Both the position numbers and the translations under genes were made by a program. DNA of 64,000 bases from the NCBI GenBank assembly GCA_015039365.1, contig WION01000099.1, forward strand, positions 22,501-86,500, in the 5' to 3' direction. The DNA comes from Amanita rubescens (Eukaryota; Basidiomycota; Agaricomycetes; Agaricales; Amanitaceae). The notes beneath the pieces are model-generated. The model had not been told where the DNA came from. It saw only the letters and a list, made by a program, of their open reading frames with translations, and did not search any database. This document shows positions 32,722-43,048 of this stretch, one piece after another (within the stretch, counting starts at the first letter, position 1; the number at the start of each line of letters is the position of its first letter).

Positions 32722-35700
32722 TCAATGTATATGAGTCAGTTTTAACTTTTTGCCGGCGGGAGCGTCGACCAAGAGCACGTCCGAATCTTCTCGTCGGGGT
32801 GATTTACGAGGAGGGGGGGTGGCAATTTGTTTGATGGCCAGTTTTTCGATCTCTTTGGTTGCCAAACAAGCATCATCATGAGAACCATATTTCTTCAACG
32901 TCTCGAAGTGCAGGATACGGAGACGTAGGTCTTCCGCGCGGGAGTCTTGAGATATGTTGCACCGGATCCTCTTTTTGCTGAAGCTCCAGTAAATTAGCAA
33001 GCCAGATAATGATTTTACACGAGAGATCATCACGTAGGGAGCTTCTGAACCTGAGCATGAATCCAAATCAACAATAACTTTAGACAAAGTTTGCCCTTGT
33101 GATTTGTGAGCGGTCATTGCAAACCCAGGAACGAGAGGGCACTGCGAGCGTTTAACAGACCAAGTGAAACGATTACGATGAGTGTAAGAAAAATAAAATG
33201 ACTGAGGCATAATGGGATATAATTTGTCGGCAAGACCGGTCATGTTTTGAGAGCTAGCGCGAGGGATATGAACGACACAACATGTCAGAATGCGGCGACC
33301 GTCTGGAGAGGTTTTGAAGTAAATCGAATGAACGGTGCCTACAGATCCGTTCACCACGCCAGATTCCACGTTTATGTTGCTCGTGATCATGACCGGCATC
33401 CCGATAACCAATGGTAGTTTGCGTAAAACGCCATTACTGATCCCGCTGTGAAGGGCATTCAACACGTCCGCATGAGGAGAATTGTGCTCGACGGGTGCGT
33501 TTTCCATATAATCTTCAGCCCAATAATAATGCAGCTCTTGATTGGTAGATAATGCGAACTGTTGAGCAAACCTATTGTTCAGTGAATCCTTCGTGGCGTT
33601 GTCACACACGATGACCGGTGCGTTCGTAAATTCATTTAGAGATTTGCGGGATGTGCAATTGCTCATGATACGAGAACAAAGAAGAGCATAGTCGGCGTCG
33701 TTGCAGTTACCGACGCGCAACCTGGTCAGAAGGTCACGGAATGGCTGGTCCTCGCCTTCCGTTTGCCTGTTATTATTAGTTAGTAAAACAACGGTGTCGA
33801 CATCTAACCATAAGGCACGGCCGCGCATCCTGTTTTGAGCCGTGTGGGATAAGGGTGAAGAGTTATTCAAGCGCGATGACAGGCGAGTTTCAGTTACAGG
33901 TGGTAATTGGGCCATGTCCCCAGCAGATATAACGTTAATGCCTCCAAATGGAGACGGAACGCCGGTTGCAAGAACGAGAGCATCATGTATTTTGGCCAAA
34001 AATTCACTGCCAATCATTGAAATTTCGTCAATGAAGAGATAATCAACCCCAGCCCACAGTTTCCGAAGTTCGTTGATGGCTTTCGCAGAAGGTTTTCTAG
34101 AATTGTTCAAGTTCAGCGCAGAATGAAGAGTGACGCCACCAATGTTATTGGCGGCGATGCCAGTATAGGCCGTCAGCCGAAGTCTATGCGATTCGTGCCT
34201 AGCGGCAAACAGCTGGCAGAGAGCGTGAAGTATGCGAGATTTTCCAGAACCCGCTGGCCCTGAAATCAACATTTTCAATTGGTTCGATTGACCACCGCAG
34301 GCGTGTTTTCCAATGATCGAGAACGCGCGCAATTGGTCGTGATCCAGAGTCCATTGTGTAGCGATTTGGCCAATCAAGTCATCTGCAGATGAAGCAGAGG
34401 GGATTGCTTGTATGCGTGAAATATTTGTGTCAACTGACGGTACCAGAGACTCCAAAGAAGCAACACGGGACGTCCGAGAGGCTTGGGACGTAGCGGAAAC
34501 GAGTTGGGTGTTGGCCACATGGTTTGCTTTCCATTCTTGTTTTCTCAGGTCATACTCAGAATCCCACGAAGCAAAGTGGTTCCGATCATCATCGGTAGAT
34601 GTGCGTATGTTCTCAATTTGGATGTTTTCCTCATCATGATCGTAATTCAAAGAGAACAGACCGGCTTTAAAGCCGGTTCGCAGCATACTGTCCACAGTGT
34701 TATGACGCTGTTCTTGTAAATTCAAGGCAATACCAGAAATTTCCGCCGAAGAATGTTCTCGATCCACGTTACTCATTTCAAAATCCGGGTCTGGATCAGT
34801 AGGGGCAGAAGTTACGATTGATGACTTGTCAGTTGATTTTCCAAGCACAACGACGGCTGCGCGACGACGACGGAAATCTGCATCACGGCTGTCCTTGCAT
34901 TCATGTAACAGCTGAATGTTGTTGATAACGTTTAGATGTTCTTGAGCAAATGAATGGCCTTGAACAGAATTATTGTAAGAATTGGTCCACGAATGACACC
35001 CATTCAGCAAGTCTTCAGGTTTTCTCCATGGTCGGAAAAATATTAACATCAAACGGCAGAACCGTTCATCTGAATTAATTTGATTTCTACGTGGAATGGC
35101 ACCTCCAACGAGCACCGGAACCGAACGGTTTGGGTAATCAAATACGCGTACACAATGACTAGAGGATTCCAGGTGATCGGCCATGAATAAAAGATTATGG
35201 CGTTTTTGACAAGCATTCACAATTGCCTCAAAGGGTATTAAGTCATTTGTGTCATTCACAGGAACGGTTGCAGACACAGTACCCTTTCTGCTGGATGACA
35301 GCAGAACCTTTTCACAATGCGCAGTGAAATCCCACAAAGAAAGAGATTCAAGTTCACGAGGACGGTAAAGGTAGTCGGACAATTGTGACCCTTTACGCAC
35401 GAAGCCCTCAGTTCGATTTACGCCCACCCTGGCTGTATCACCGGCGCTATCGGGATTCATTTGTTCACCGGAAAGTTCTGCACCGTCCGTATCTGAAGAT
35501 AAATTTGACGATAAAGGTAAGATCCGATCGACATATTCTTCAATATGTCGCCAATAAAGCCGACGAAAACAGTGGCTTGTGTAAAAATCTGCACCACGCA
35601 AGGCGAACAGAGCCACCTGTTGTGCAGACAGTTCCTGCAATGCAATAATGGAATTGGCAGCTTTACGTAGAATAGAGTAGGCTCTGTTTTGTTCTTCCTG

Positions 35701-38700
35701 CGAGCCACCGGCTGGTGCGATACCTCGCAATGGATTCTGAAGTTTATTGATCGCAATTTCCAAGGCATTATAAACAACGTGCATTCTCAACTGACTTTTC
35801 GATATATAGTCCGTGATGTAGTAAAGAATTGCTTTGGCTGATGTGCCAGAACCAATGAATTTTATATCCATATTGCATCGCAACGCTTCAATAATAGTTT
35901 CATTATAATTATTGATCAAACCGTCCAACTGTTGATAATGAATTTCACCCGTTTCGTAATCAACAATAGTTTCGGGCGAAACATTACAAGCGTCAATATT
36001 AAAACGACATACAAGGTTATTGGGGTCTTTGCAGTATTTGAAACATGTTGAGGTATGTGAATGGAATTGACATTTTTTAACTAGATTGTGCATATCTTTT
36101 AAACGACGTTTCTGAAACGATTTATCATTTTCGTCGGGCAAAGGAGACACTCGTCGCACCGAGCAAGCATGATTGACAGATGATAATACATTCGGCACAT
36201 CACCAGGATTATCGGGCAGATGGGTTGAAATTGTCGATTCCAAAAATTGTTTGATTTTTTTTTCAAATGAAATATCCGTCGGCCGTATAAGCTTTTCCCG
36301 AATTTCATTCGGATTCAGGGCGCCTTCGAGCCAAACGACCATGTGGCAATGAAGAGATCCTCGCCCTTGCGCTTCCACACAACCATAGTATGCTTTTGTA
36401 TATCCGAATAACCCTTTCTTTTTTAGCCTTCCTGGACAGTACCCAAGTATCGTTTCAAAAAAGTTTGTCAGATATATATCAAAAAACTTAGCGGCAATGA
36501 CTGGATTGTCTGCGATTAGAAATGATTGGGACAAATAATCCGCCTTGTATGTCAGCGGGAGATCATCGAGGTCTATATCTCCTCCCGCCAGAAACGTTAC
36601 CAAAGGATTATAAACGTCTGCAGGGTTTATAGTTATAAACAAAGAAGGTACACCATGTTGAGCAATCATGGATTTTATTTCTTCTCGGTTAGCAGCACGT
36701 GCTGAATTGGAACCCATGACCGAGGTATTGATTGATTGAACGTCCTGCATGAGTTTATGAACAACACCCTCATCAGAGCTTGGATCATGGGAATGATCAC
36801 CATTGTCAATCTTCTCAGCGACACGCTGAACGACTTCAGGAGAAAGACGTGCGTACATGTCTGCTTTTTGAGCAAAATCGGCTCGCTTAACGTGTATGTT
36901 CGTACGCCGTAGTACTTCGCGTCGTTGGAGAACATTGAAAGCAGTGTAGAGAAAACTAGGATGTGTCTGAAAACGTCTATCTGACAAAGAAATCAGGTGT
37001 TGTAAATGAGCAGCAAATCCTACTCTGATCAAGCGAGATGGATCCTCGAATCCTCCAACGCCATATGGATACAGTGTGGGATACATAGAAGGGAACAAAT
37101 TGTGATTATGATGGTCAGGTTTGGGTGTTCTGCCATGACCGATCTGCAAGAAAGGTTTTCCCTGCTGTAGATGCCGTATGGCCGCACTACGCATTTGCGC
37201 GGCCGTAGGAGAGGCATCTAGATCTGTAATCACCAAGGTTTGAAATGGTATTGTATTATTTGAATCATTATTGTTGTCGCGTGTTACGTCCCCATTCAAG
37301 TTTGGGATGGAATATTGATCAAAATACCCCGTCGTAGCATCATCGTGTACAACTGATTTGTCGACCTGTGTGACACTGAATTTTATTCCACCGTTCTGTT
37401 CAATTGATTCCAACACTTCTTCATTCAAAGTGATGTCTCGATAGAGATGATTATTTTCTTTGAGCCAGAGTAATGCATGCCGCACTCGATCGGGGCGAAC
37501 AGCCAATGGCCTAGCATTTTGCCGGAGGTAATCTGTGGTGGGTGGCTCGGAGCCGACAAACAATACACAAATGTGATTCACGATGTCCTCCACAGGTGGG
37601 GGTAGGACTGTGGCAACAAACTGCGTGTCCTGTGGAAAATAAATTGTATGGCCTCTATATGCCCGCTGAGCCATGATATTTGATTGCCTACTGCCAATTG
37701 ATTCTTTCAACTGTAGTATAATGCCTTTTTGGCGTGTCAAAGCAACCATAGATTCTTCCACCACAGTCAAATCGCGGAGCGTTTCTGGAACATCTCCCAT
37801 GAACAAATGATTAGCCATCGCGAATTTTGGTACACGTCCAGCAGACAACGCCGCGTGACAGTTCTTACATAATGTAATCACTGTGCGATTCTCAGTCTCA
37901 GTAATACCTGAGGGGGCCAACAAGCGGTCGCTCATCTCAATGTCTATATCTGACAAATCAAAAGGAGGAGCAAGCAAATCCAAATCTATTTCATTCTCGT
38001 CAGCATCAATTGACTCTGTACGCAAAATGCGAGCATCGCACGACGCACAGACACTCTCCTCCAGAGTTGCGCTACTAATTCGCTCATCAAAGCGGTGCAA
38101 TATCTCCTCTTTTTCGGTTTGCGTCGCGCACTCAGGCCACATTTTCCGAGCTTGAACTATTTCCAATGGGTTTTCATACGTAGAAAACAACTGAGAAATT
38201 GTTTGCAGAACAGAGGGGCCTTTGGAACAAGACATAAGATAGTCGCGTAAAATTTTATACTGCTGCTCAATTCTATTAGCAGTGGTGTGCTCCACTTTTA
38301 TAATGGAAAAAATCATCCCCATTACACGGGACGTCGCAAGGCGTCCCACATATAATAATGCCAGTAGAACCGTCTGATCGTTGCTACCCGATATTACATC
38401 TGGCCACTGGCAGCACGTCAATTGGCATAGTTGACCATTCAAATTAGATTCTGATCGACACTCTCCTGCTATTATATGTTCTAGAATTTGCAATCGAACG
38501 ACGGGATTAGTGGCAACTGTGTTGATTCCATGCATTGCGGCCACTCTTAGAAGATCTTCACGTGTCATATGGTCAACGGATCGAAAGATTGAAGATAGAT
38601 CAAATACGTTGATAGCACTAGTTATCCGCTTTTTCAGTTGTTCAATAATAACTTGCACGTCAAAATTCTGTACATCATTGAGTCTTTTGCCCAATGATTC

Positions 38701-39568
38701 ACAGATGCCCCGTAATTGTGGCAAATCTATACACCCTTGGTTAATCCGAGCTACTATAATGTCCATAACTTCTTTTTGGACAAAGTGCATGTCAAACCCT
38801 CGAATAGATTGGCATGTCAATCCATGCCCACATACGCACAAGCCATTGATGATGTGAAAGTACAATAAATTGTGACCACACTTCAAATCAAGTGGTTCTG
38901 AAAATGCAAGACCGTGGTTGGTCAAATGTGATTTTATTATGTCAAGTGGACGCCCCAACGACGACGGTAGACATTCAATGTGAAGCTTGACCAAAAGGCT
39001 AAGCTGTGTACGCAATCGGTACACGTTGTTATTATCGACGTCGTCATCGACTCTGACAATCTCTGCATCATAAGCGATGCGCACGGACTCTGGGTCCACA
39101 TTGCCAACAGTGGGCACAAGTTGATCCTCCACTCTACGTGCCATGGACTCGGTAAATGTTTCTGATAAACATGTCGTACCAGTCATAACACCTGGGAAAG
39201 ATAGGCAGTCTGTATCTCCGTATGTCAATGATGTTTTCTTGGACTGACATACCTTCGTGATCGATAGGCTGAATTACACCATAGTTGATCAGGTATTCAC
39301 GAAAATACGCAATCCAATCTCTTCCCAAAACGCACGCCGTACTAGGATGCTCTCCATCCCGGAGACGAACGTGGCATCCAAATAAGCCATATCTAGTCGA
39401 TACTGTCACCATTAGCTCGTCACCGATAGCATTTCCCAACAGCAGTCGACTGGAAGGCATCAGAGACGATGTAGAGGTCGACGCATCGACTACACCGCGC
39501 AAAACGACGCCTTGCACGTCGATATCGATTATCCCTGTGGGCAAATGTCGGTCCATCACAATGCACAA
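32722..39568 (-). CDS. Helitron Rep/PIF1-type helicase, about 2261 aa
   Basis: Two exons, 39253-39568 and 32722-39191, join in frame across a 61-nt intron (GAAG/GTATGTC...TTTCCCAG). Exon 1 encodes VVDASTSTSSLMP and CVLGRDW, resembling a diverged retropepsin-like fold. Then come a long N-terminal region with a CxxC pair (CASCDARI) and a DUF6570-like part (NHLFMGDVPETLRDLTVVEE), the Helitron-like N domain (FLYTAFNVLQRREVLRR, HGVPSLFITINPAD) and the HUH motif GSLHCHMVVW with His at about 1053 and 1055. The Rep tyrosine region follows, YYITDYISKS (Tyr about 1234). The helicase has Walker A GPAGSGKS (about 1750-1757), YLFIDEISM (Asp-Glu about 1827), GDMAQLPPV, and MTAHKSQGQTL near the end. It nicks and unwinds DNA for rolling-circle transposition in the nucleus, by family. 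No internal stop over 6.5 kb, so probably functional or recently so. Confidence 0.85.
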
Positions 39569-39927
39569 AAGCTGGGAAGATGTGGGAGATTATGGGGTTG
39601 CGCTCGGCACTCCAATCTTTTTATAAAAAGACCGAACAGGGGCTAACCTCCTTTCGATTGAAACAGTTTGATCGGCCAAGCATATACGGATGCTCACTTT
39701 TAAACTAATGACTCAGGAAAGGGCAATGCGGAAAAAATAGAAAATGGCCTCGCTCAGTGGCTCCTTCGCGGCGTGTCGCTTCAAGAGCGGCATCCAGGGC
39801 GGTGACCCCTGCCCTATCGAACAACGGCTTTCAACAGGCCGACTTGCCAGGTAGAAGGGTGGTGATGGAAGGAAGGGACTTTAGGTGGGGGCCTAAACGT
39901 TATTTTTTGACGTAATAACTTCAATAA

Positions 39928-40365
39928 CTACGTACAATAGAGCATATCAAGGAAACACTTTCTATCCAGAAATACGCCGTCCGGCCAACTGTGATTTGCC
40001 CACTCAACCAATATGTTTCCATACCATGAGTGATGTTTGTCACTCAAAAGCCCATTCACCCCATGGAGCGCACCACCTGCTTGCCTGAGATAATGGACAA
40101 CACAATGCAACCGCCGCCCTTTATGCAACATGACAAAATCCTTGGTGTGTATGTCATTGGATTCTCCCAACCAGGCGGAGAAATCCCACAAGCCATTATC
40201 TGCGGAGCTGGCCAACGGAACCGGAACTATAGAAGGCTTCGAACATTCAACTCCGTAAAAGAGGGCACTAAAGTAATGCTGTCGTCCAATGCTTAATTTA
40301 TGGCACTTTTTAAAGCATGCACACGTACATTTTCTCGCCGTATTATGTCGGACAACAACCTGCAC
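39928..40365 (-). CDS. Small element ORF, 145 aa, unknown
   Basis: Single open frame starting MQVVVRHNTARKCTC, with CKKCH-like cysteines and the phrases YFSALFYGVECSKPS, SADNGLWDFSAWLGES, NDIHTKDFVMLHKGRRLHC and SDKHHSWYGNILVEW, ending LDMLYCT. Not recognised. It lies on the same strand as, and upstream of, the Rep/helicase and 0.26 kb below the next gene. It may be one exon of a larger gene, but the frame closes by itself and no splice partners are evident. Confidence 0.45.
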   Translation of the reverse strand: MQVVVRHNTARKCTCACFKKCHKLSIGRQHYFSALFYGVECSKPSIVPVPLASSADNGLWDFSAWLGESNDIHTKDFVMLHKGRRLHCVVHYLRQAGGALHGVNGLLSDKHHSWYGNILVEWANHSWPDGVFLDRKCFLDMLYCT

Positions 40366-40624
40366 GAGAAATCATCAACAAAGAAAACCGACTGTGACAT
40401 GCTTGGAAGACAAATACCGATAGCTGTGCTTTAGAGCGATTTATAGCAATGTCTACGTGCAAAAAAGGAGCGGCCTCCTAGTTCACGGTGCCGTGCAATT
40501 GTCCCGCACACTCCTTTCTTTCCTCCGCTCGATTACCCGATATTGACATGGGTAAATATGTGAAACCCTATTCACGAGAAACAATCATTTATGACCAACC
40601 ATCACTGTTATACAATACATTTTT

Positions 40625-41177
40625 TTACAAAAGACATTCCACGTTTTTGAGAACCTCCAAAATGTCTTCTTCTTCAACGTCGAGAAGCACGTCGTCCTTC
40701 TTTTTGACAAAAAGAATATCGCCGACCATTTCAGCATATTCACGGTGAAGACAAGTATTCTTATGCACCGCTGCCTTCGCAGCGTAGTAAAACACGGCGT
40801 AGGCATTCGCATCCTTGGAGACGTGCCGCCATTCCAACAAATCTCCTGATGCATCTTGGGCAATAGGGGGCGGCTTTATCCACGTCTTAACGTCAAGTCG
40901 GTATGCGACAGTCGCGTTCAAGGCATCGTCATCCGGGTTTTCGATACCCATTGGCACGACGGGTACAGGAACAACATGCGCCGTTCGCAACGTGTTGGTT
41001 ATGTAGAGGCAATTCCAATACTTCACATCATTACTCAGCACCCGGCAAATAAAGAGAACTTGAACTTACTTTTCTCCGGATAGACATTCCTTGTTGTTCT
41101 TCTTTTTTGAATTTCGCATGGATTGTGTTGATTTTAGCAGCAACCTCGTTGAAAGCGATCAGGTGAGTTGCAGACAT
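40625..41177 (-). CDS. Small element gene, 167 aa, two exons
   Basis: Exons 41070-41177 and 40625-41020 join in frame across a 49-nt intron (AAA/GTAAGTT...GTGAAG). It starts MSATHLIAFNEVAAKI, then KYWNCLYITNTLRTAH, ENPDDDALNATVAYRLDVK, WIKPPPIAQDASGDLLEWR, NAYAVFYYAAKAAVHK and an acidic end (DVEEEDILEVLKNVECLL). Function unknown. It is the first gene inside the right inverted repeat (its ATG is 261 bp from the repeat). The tidy splicing suggests it is real. Confidence 0.6.
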
Positions 41178-41437
41178 ATTCGGGAACGTCGATTACCTGC
41201 TAAGATCCGAGCGATAGTTTTATAAACTGTGAAATGAAAAGGGGGCGGGTTCGATCTCAATCCTCAACCACGCGTTATGGAACTTGACCGATTGTCGATC
41301 ACGGAATAGCGGAAAAGAAAGGGTTTAAAAAAAAGCTCCACACGGCTTGCCAAAACGAGTAAAGGTCACAAATGTGATTGCGTGATCCTGATCACAGGCA
41401 GAAGCGTCGTACTGAACCCACTACTTACGTAGCGGGA

Positions 41438-41548
41438 ATTGGGAGCTATTGAAAGTGAAGGGAAAAGCCAAAAATCCTCGCTAACTTGCCAGGGACACTC
41501 ATCCCGTGACCCCGGCTAATTAGCCGGACTTTGCCGGCTGTACAGGTG
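41438..41548 (-). repeat. Right terminal inverted repeat
   Basis: Reverse complement of the left repeat, ending ...GCCGGCTGTACAGGTG. The flank beyond (GATAGTTGAGG) is neither the missing end of the LTR nor a copy of the left flank. Confidence 0.9.
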
Positions 41549-43048
41549 GATAGTTGAGGTGGGGTAGCTAGGCAATGTGCAAATGGTAAGCTTTGCTTTT
41601 CGTTTTACTTGATCTGGCCGCCGAGTACGTTCCGTAGAGCTCCTGAGTTCCAACCACGCCAGCCAGCTGCAAGGCCGAAGAACGCGGCGTCCCACGGGCC
41701 GACTTGTGATGATCTGGGACTGTCGGACTCATGTTTCCTCGTCATTTTGTTTTGCGTGCTTTTCTCATCAAGAATTACTGAATCGAGGGATGAACCTCTT
41801 TTACCGATTCATCCACTGGTTATATTTCATGCCCGCTCGACGCAATGCCACGCCGCCGCCGTCCAGGCAGATTTGACTGAGTACTTCTTTCTCGCTCTTT
41901 GATTGATTGATTCTGATTTTGCATCTAGCTCAAGCATATCCCCTGTTCACCGACAAGATGCGGTCCGTCACCTGGCTGGCACATGAATGCATGATGCATG
42001 ATGTCTGCTACACGTCGGATCCGCATCACCTGTCAACGTTTCAACACCAGCACCAGCACAGTCCATCTTCTCCCTAAGTACCTATCGTTTGTTACCTTTA
42101 ATCACCAAATACTGCATATGGTCACGGATTTGCGGCTTATTTTACTTTATGTTTATTCAATATTATCCCCAAGTCAAAAGTCACCATCACTTCTGAAAGA
42201 GGAGAGTGCCAAATATCACCAAAGAGAGAGAGAGAGAGACAAAAAGAGAGAGCCAAAGAGAGAGCTCCGCCGTGCCCGCGCCGGGCCATGATGCGGCTAC
42301 TACCAGATGAACAACTTAACATCAAGTTGCTGGAAGCATTCTTTCCTCTTAGTACCAACTAGGAGTCATCTCCCTCCATCTTTTGTCCTCCTCAAGACCA
42401 CCGCGGAAAGTATGGCAGGAGTTAGACGTTAGTACGTCGCTCCCATGGGCTAGACTCTCGGGTCACCCTTTCTCAATCGAATGGCACGCACACTATTTCG
42501 ATCGGATCTACAAGTTGCCTGGTTGGCCTTGCGTGGTACCGGGCCTTTCAGAAGGCCTCTCAGCCTCATCAGCACTTCCGAGTCGTCCAATGAGCTGCCA
42601 CTTTTCTCGGTAAGTCACTTTCCTCGTCTTTTGTTTTGCATTAGATTTTTAGCAAGAGTCAGGGACAGTTGCCGAATGCACGCTATCTGCCCTCTTGGTA
42701 TCTTGGCATGTGGCTAAATAGTACGCCATATAATACCACATCTACTGAAATACGACCACCATCGACTTGGCAGATGTGAACTGATGACCAGCGACAGCCG
42801 CCAGGGTCGTTGATGCCGTATCGTGCCGCGGCAATGCGAATGACTCACTTGTTCAATACTAGTGACTTGGACCCTTTACGTGAAAACAGCTTTGCTCGCC
42901 ACGTTCCGAGTACGAGTCCACACTATTTCGTGTTTGCATCGCAACTTTCATTTACAGAGAGTTCCAAGACTTGAAGTCACTGATTCGAAGGAGCGGGTTC
43001 TAGCTGTACCCTTTCTCAATAGCTGAATCGCCCTGTACACCGTACACA
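41549..43048. other. Intergenic between two mobile elements
   Basis: No gene supported. A GA-rich run with repeated AGAGAGAGCC-like units lies at about 42222-42272 (complement of CTCTCTTTGG). I looked for CACTA-type ends upstream of the transposase gene at 43049 and found none that pair convincingly with sequence beyond 47405. Confidence 0.4.

Larger units (their letters stand above)
27918..41548 (-). mobile_element. Inverted-repeat-bounded Helitron-like element, 13.6 kb
   Basis: Bounded by 111-bp inverted repeats (27918-28028 and 41438-41548), two mismatches by eye. Each repeat carries a 16-bp palindrome CCGGCTAATTAGCCGG about 20 bp from its outer end. All genes inside read on the minus strand: 40625-41177, 39928-40365, the Rep/PIF1 helicase 32722-39568, and 31003-32411. 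The coding set fits a Helitron (HUH Rep fused to a PIF1 helicase), yet Helitrons normally lack long terminal inverted repeats. No target-site duplication is seen (left flank ...TAGGTT, right flank GATAG...), which agrees with Helitron insertion. The left end is complicated by a 2.9-kb palindrome starting right after the inverted repeat. After that palindrome the phrase CCCGCTACGT reappears, as it does next to the right repeat, so the palindrome probably inserted into the left repeat. Confidence 0.7.

Noticed and set aside
27918..41548. Target-site duplication around the inverted-repeat element
   Set aside because: Compared left flank TAGGTT with right flank GATAGT; no match of 2 bp or more at the expected place.
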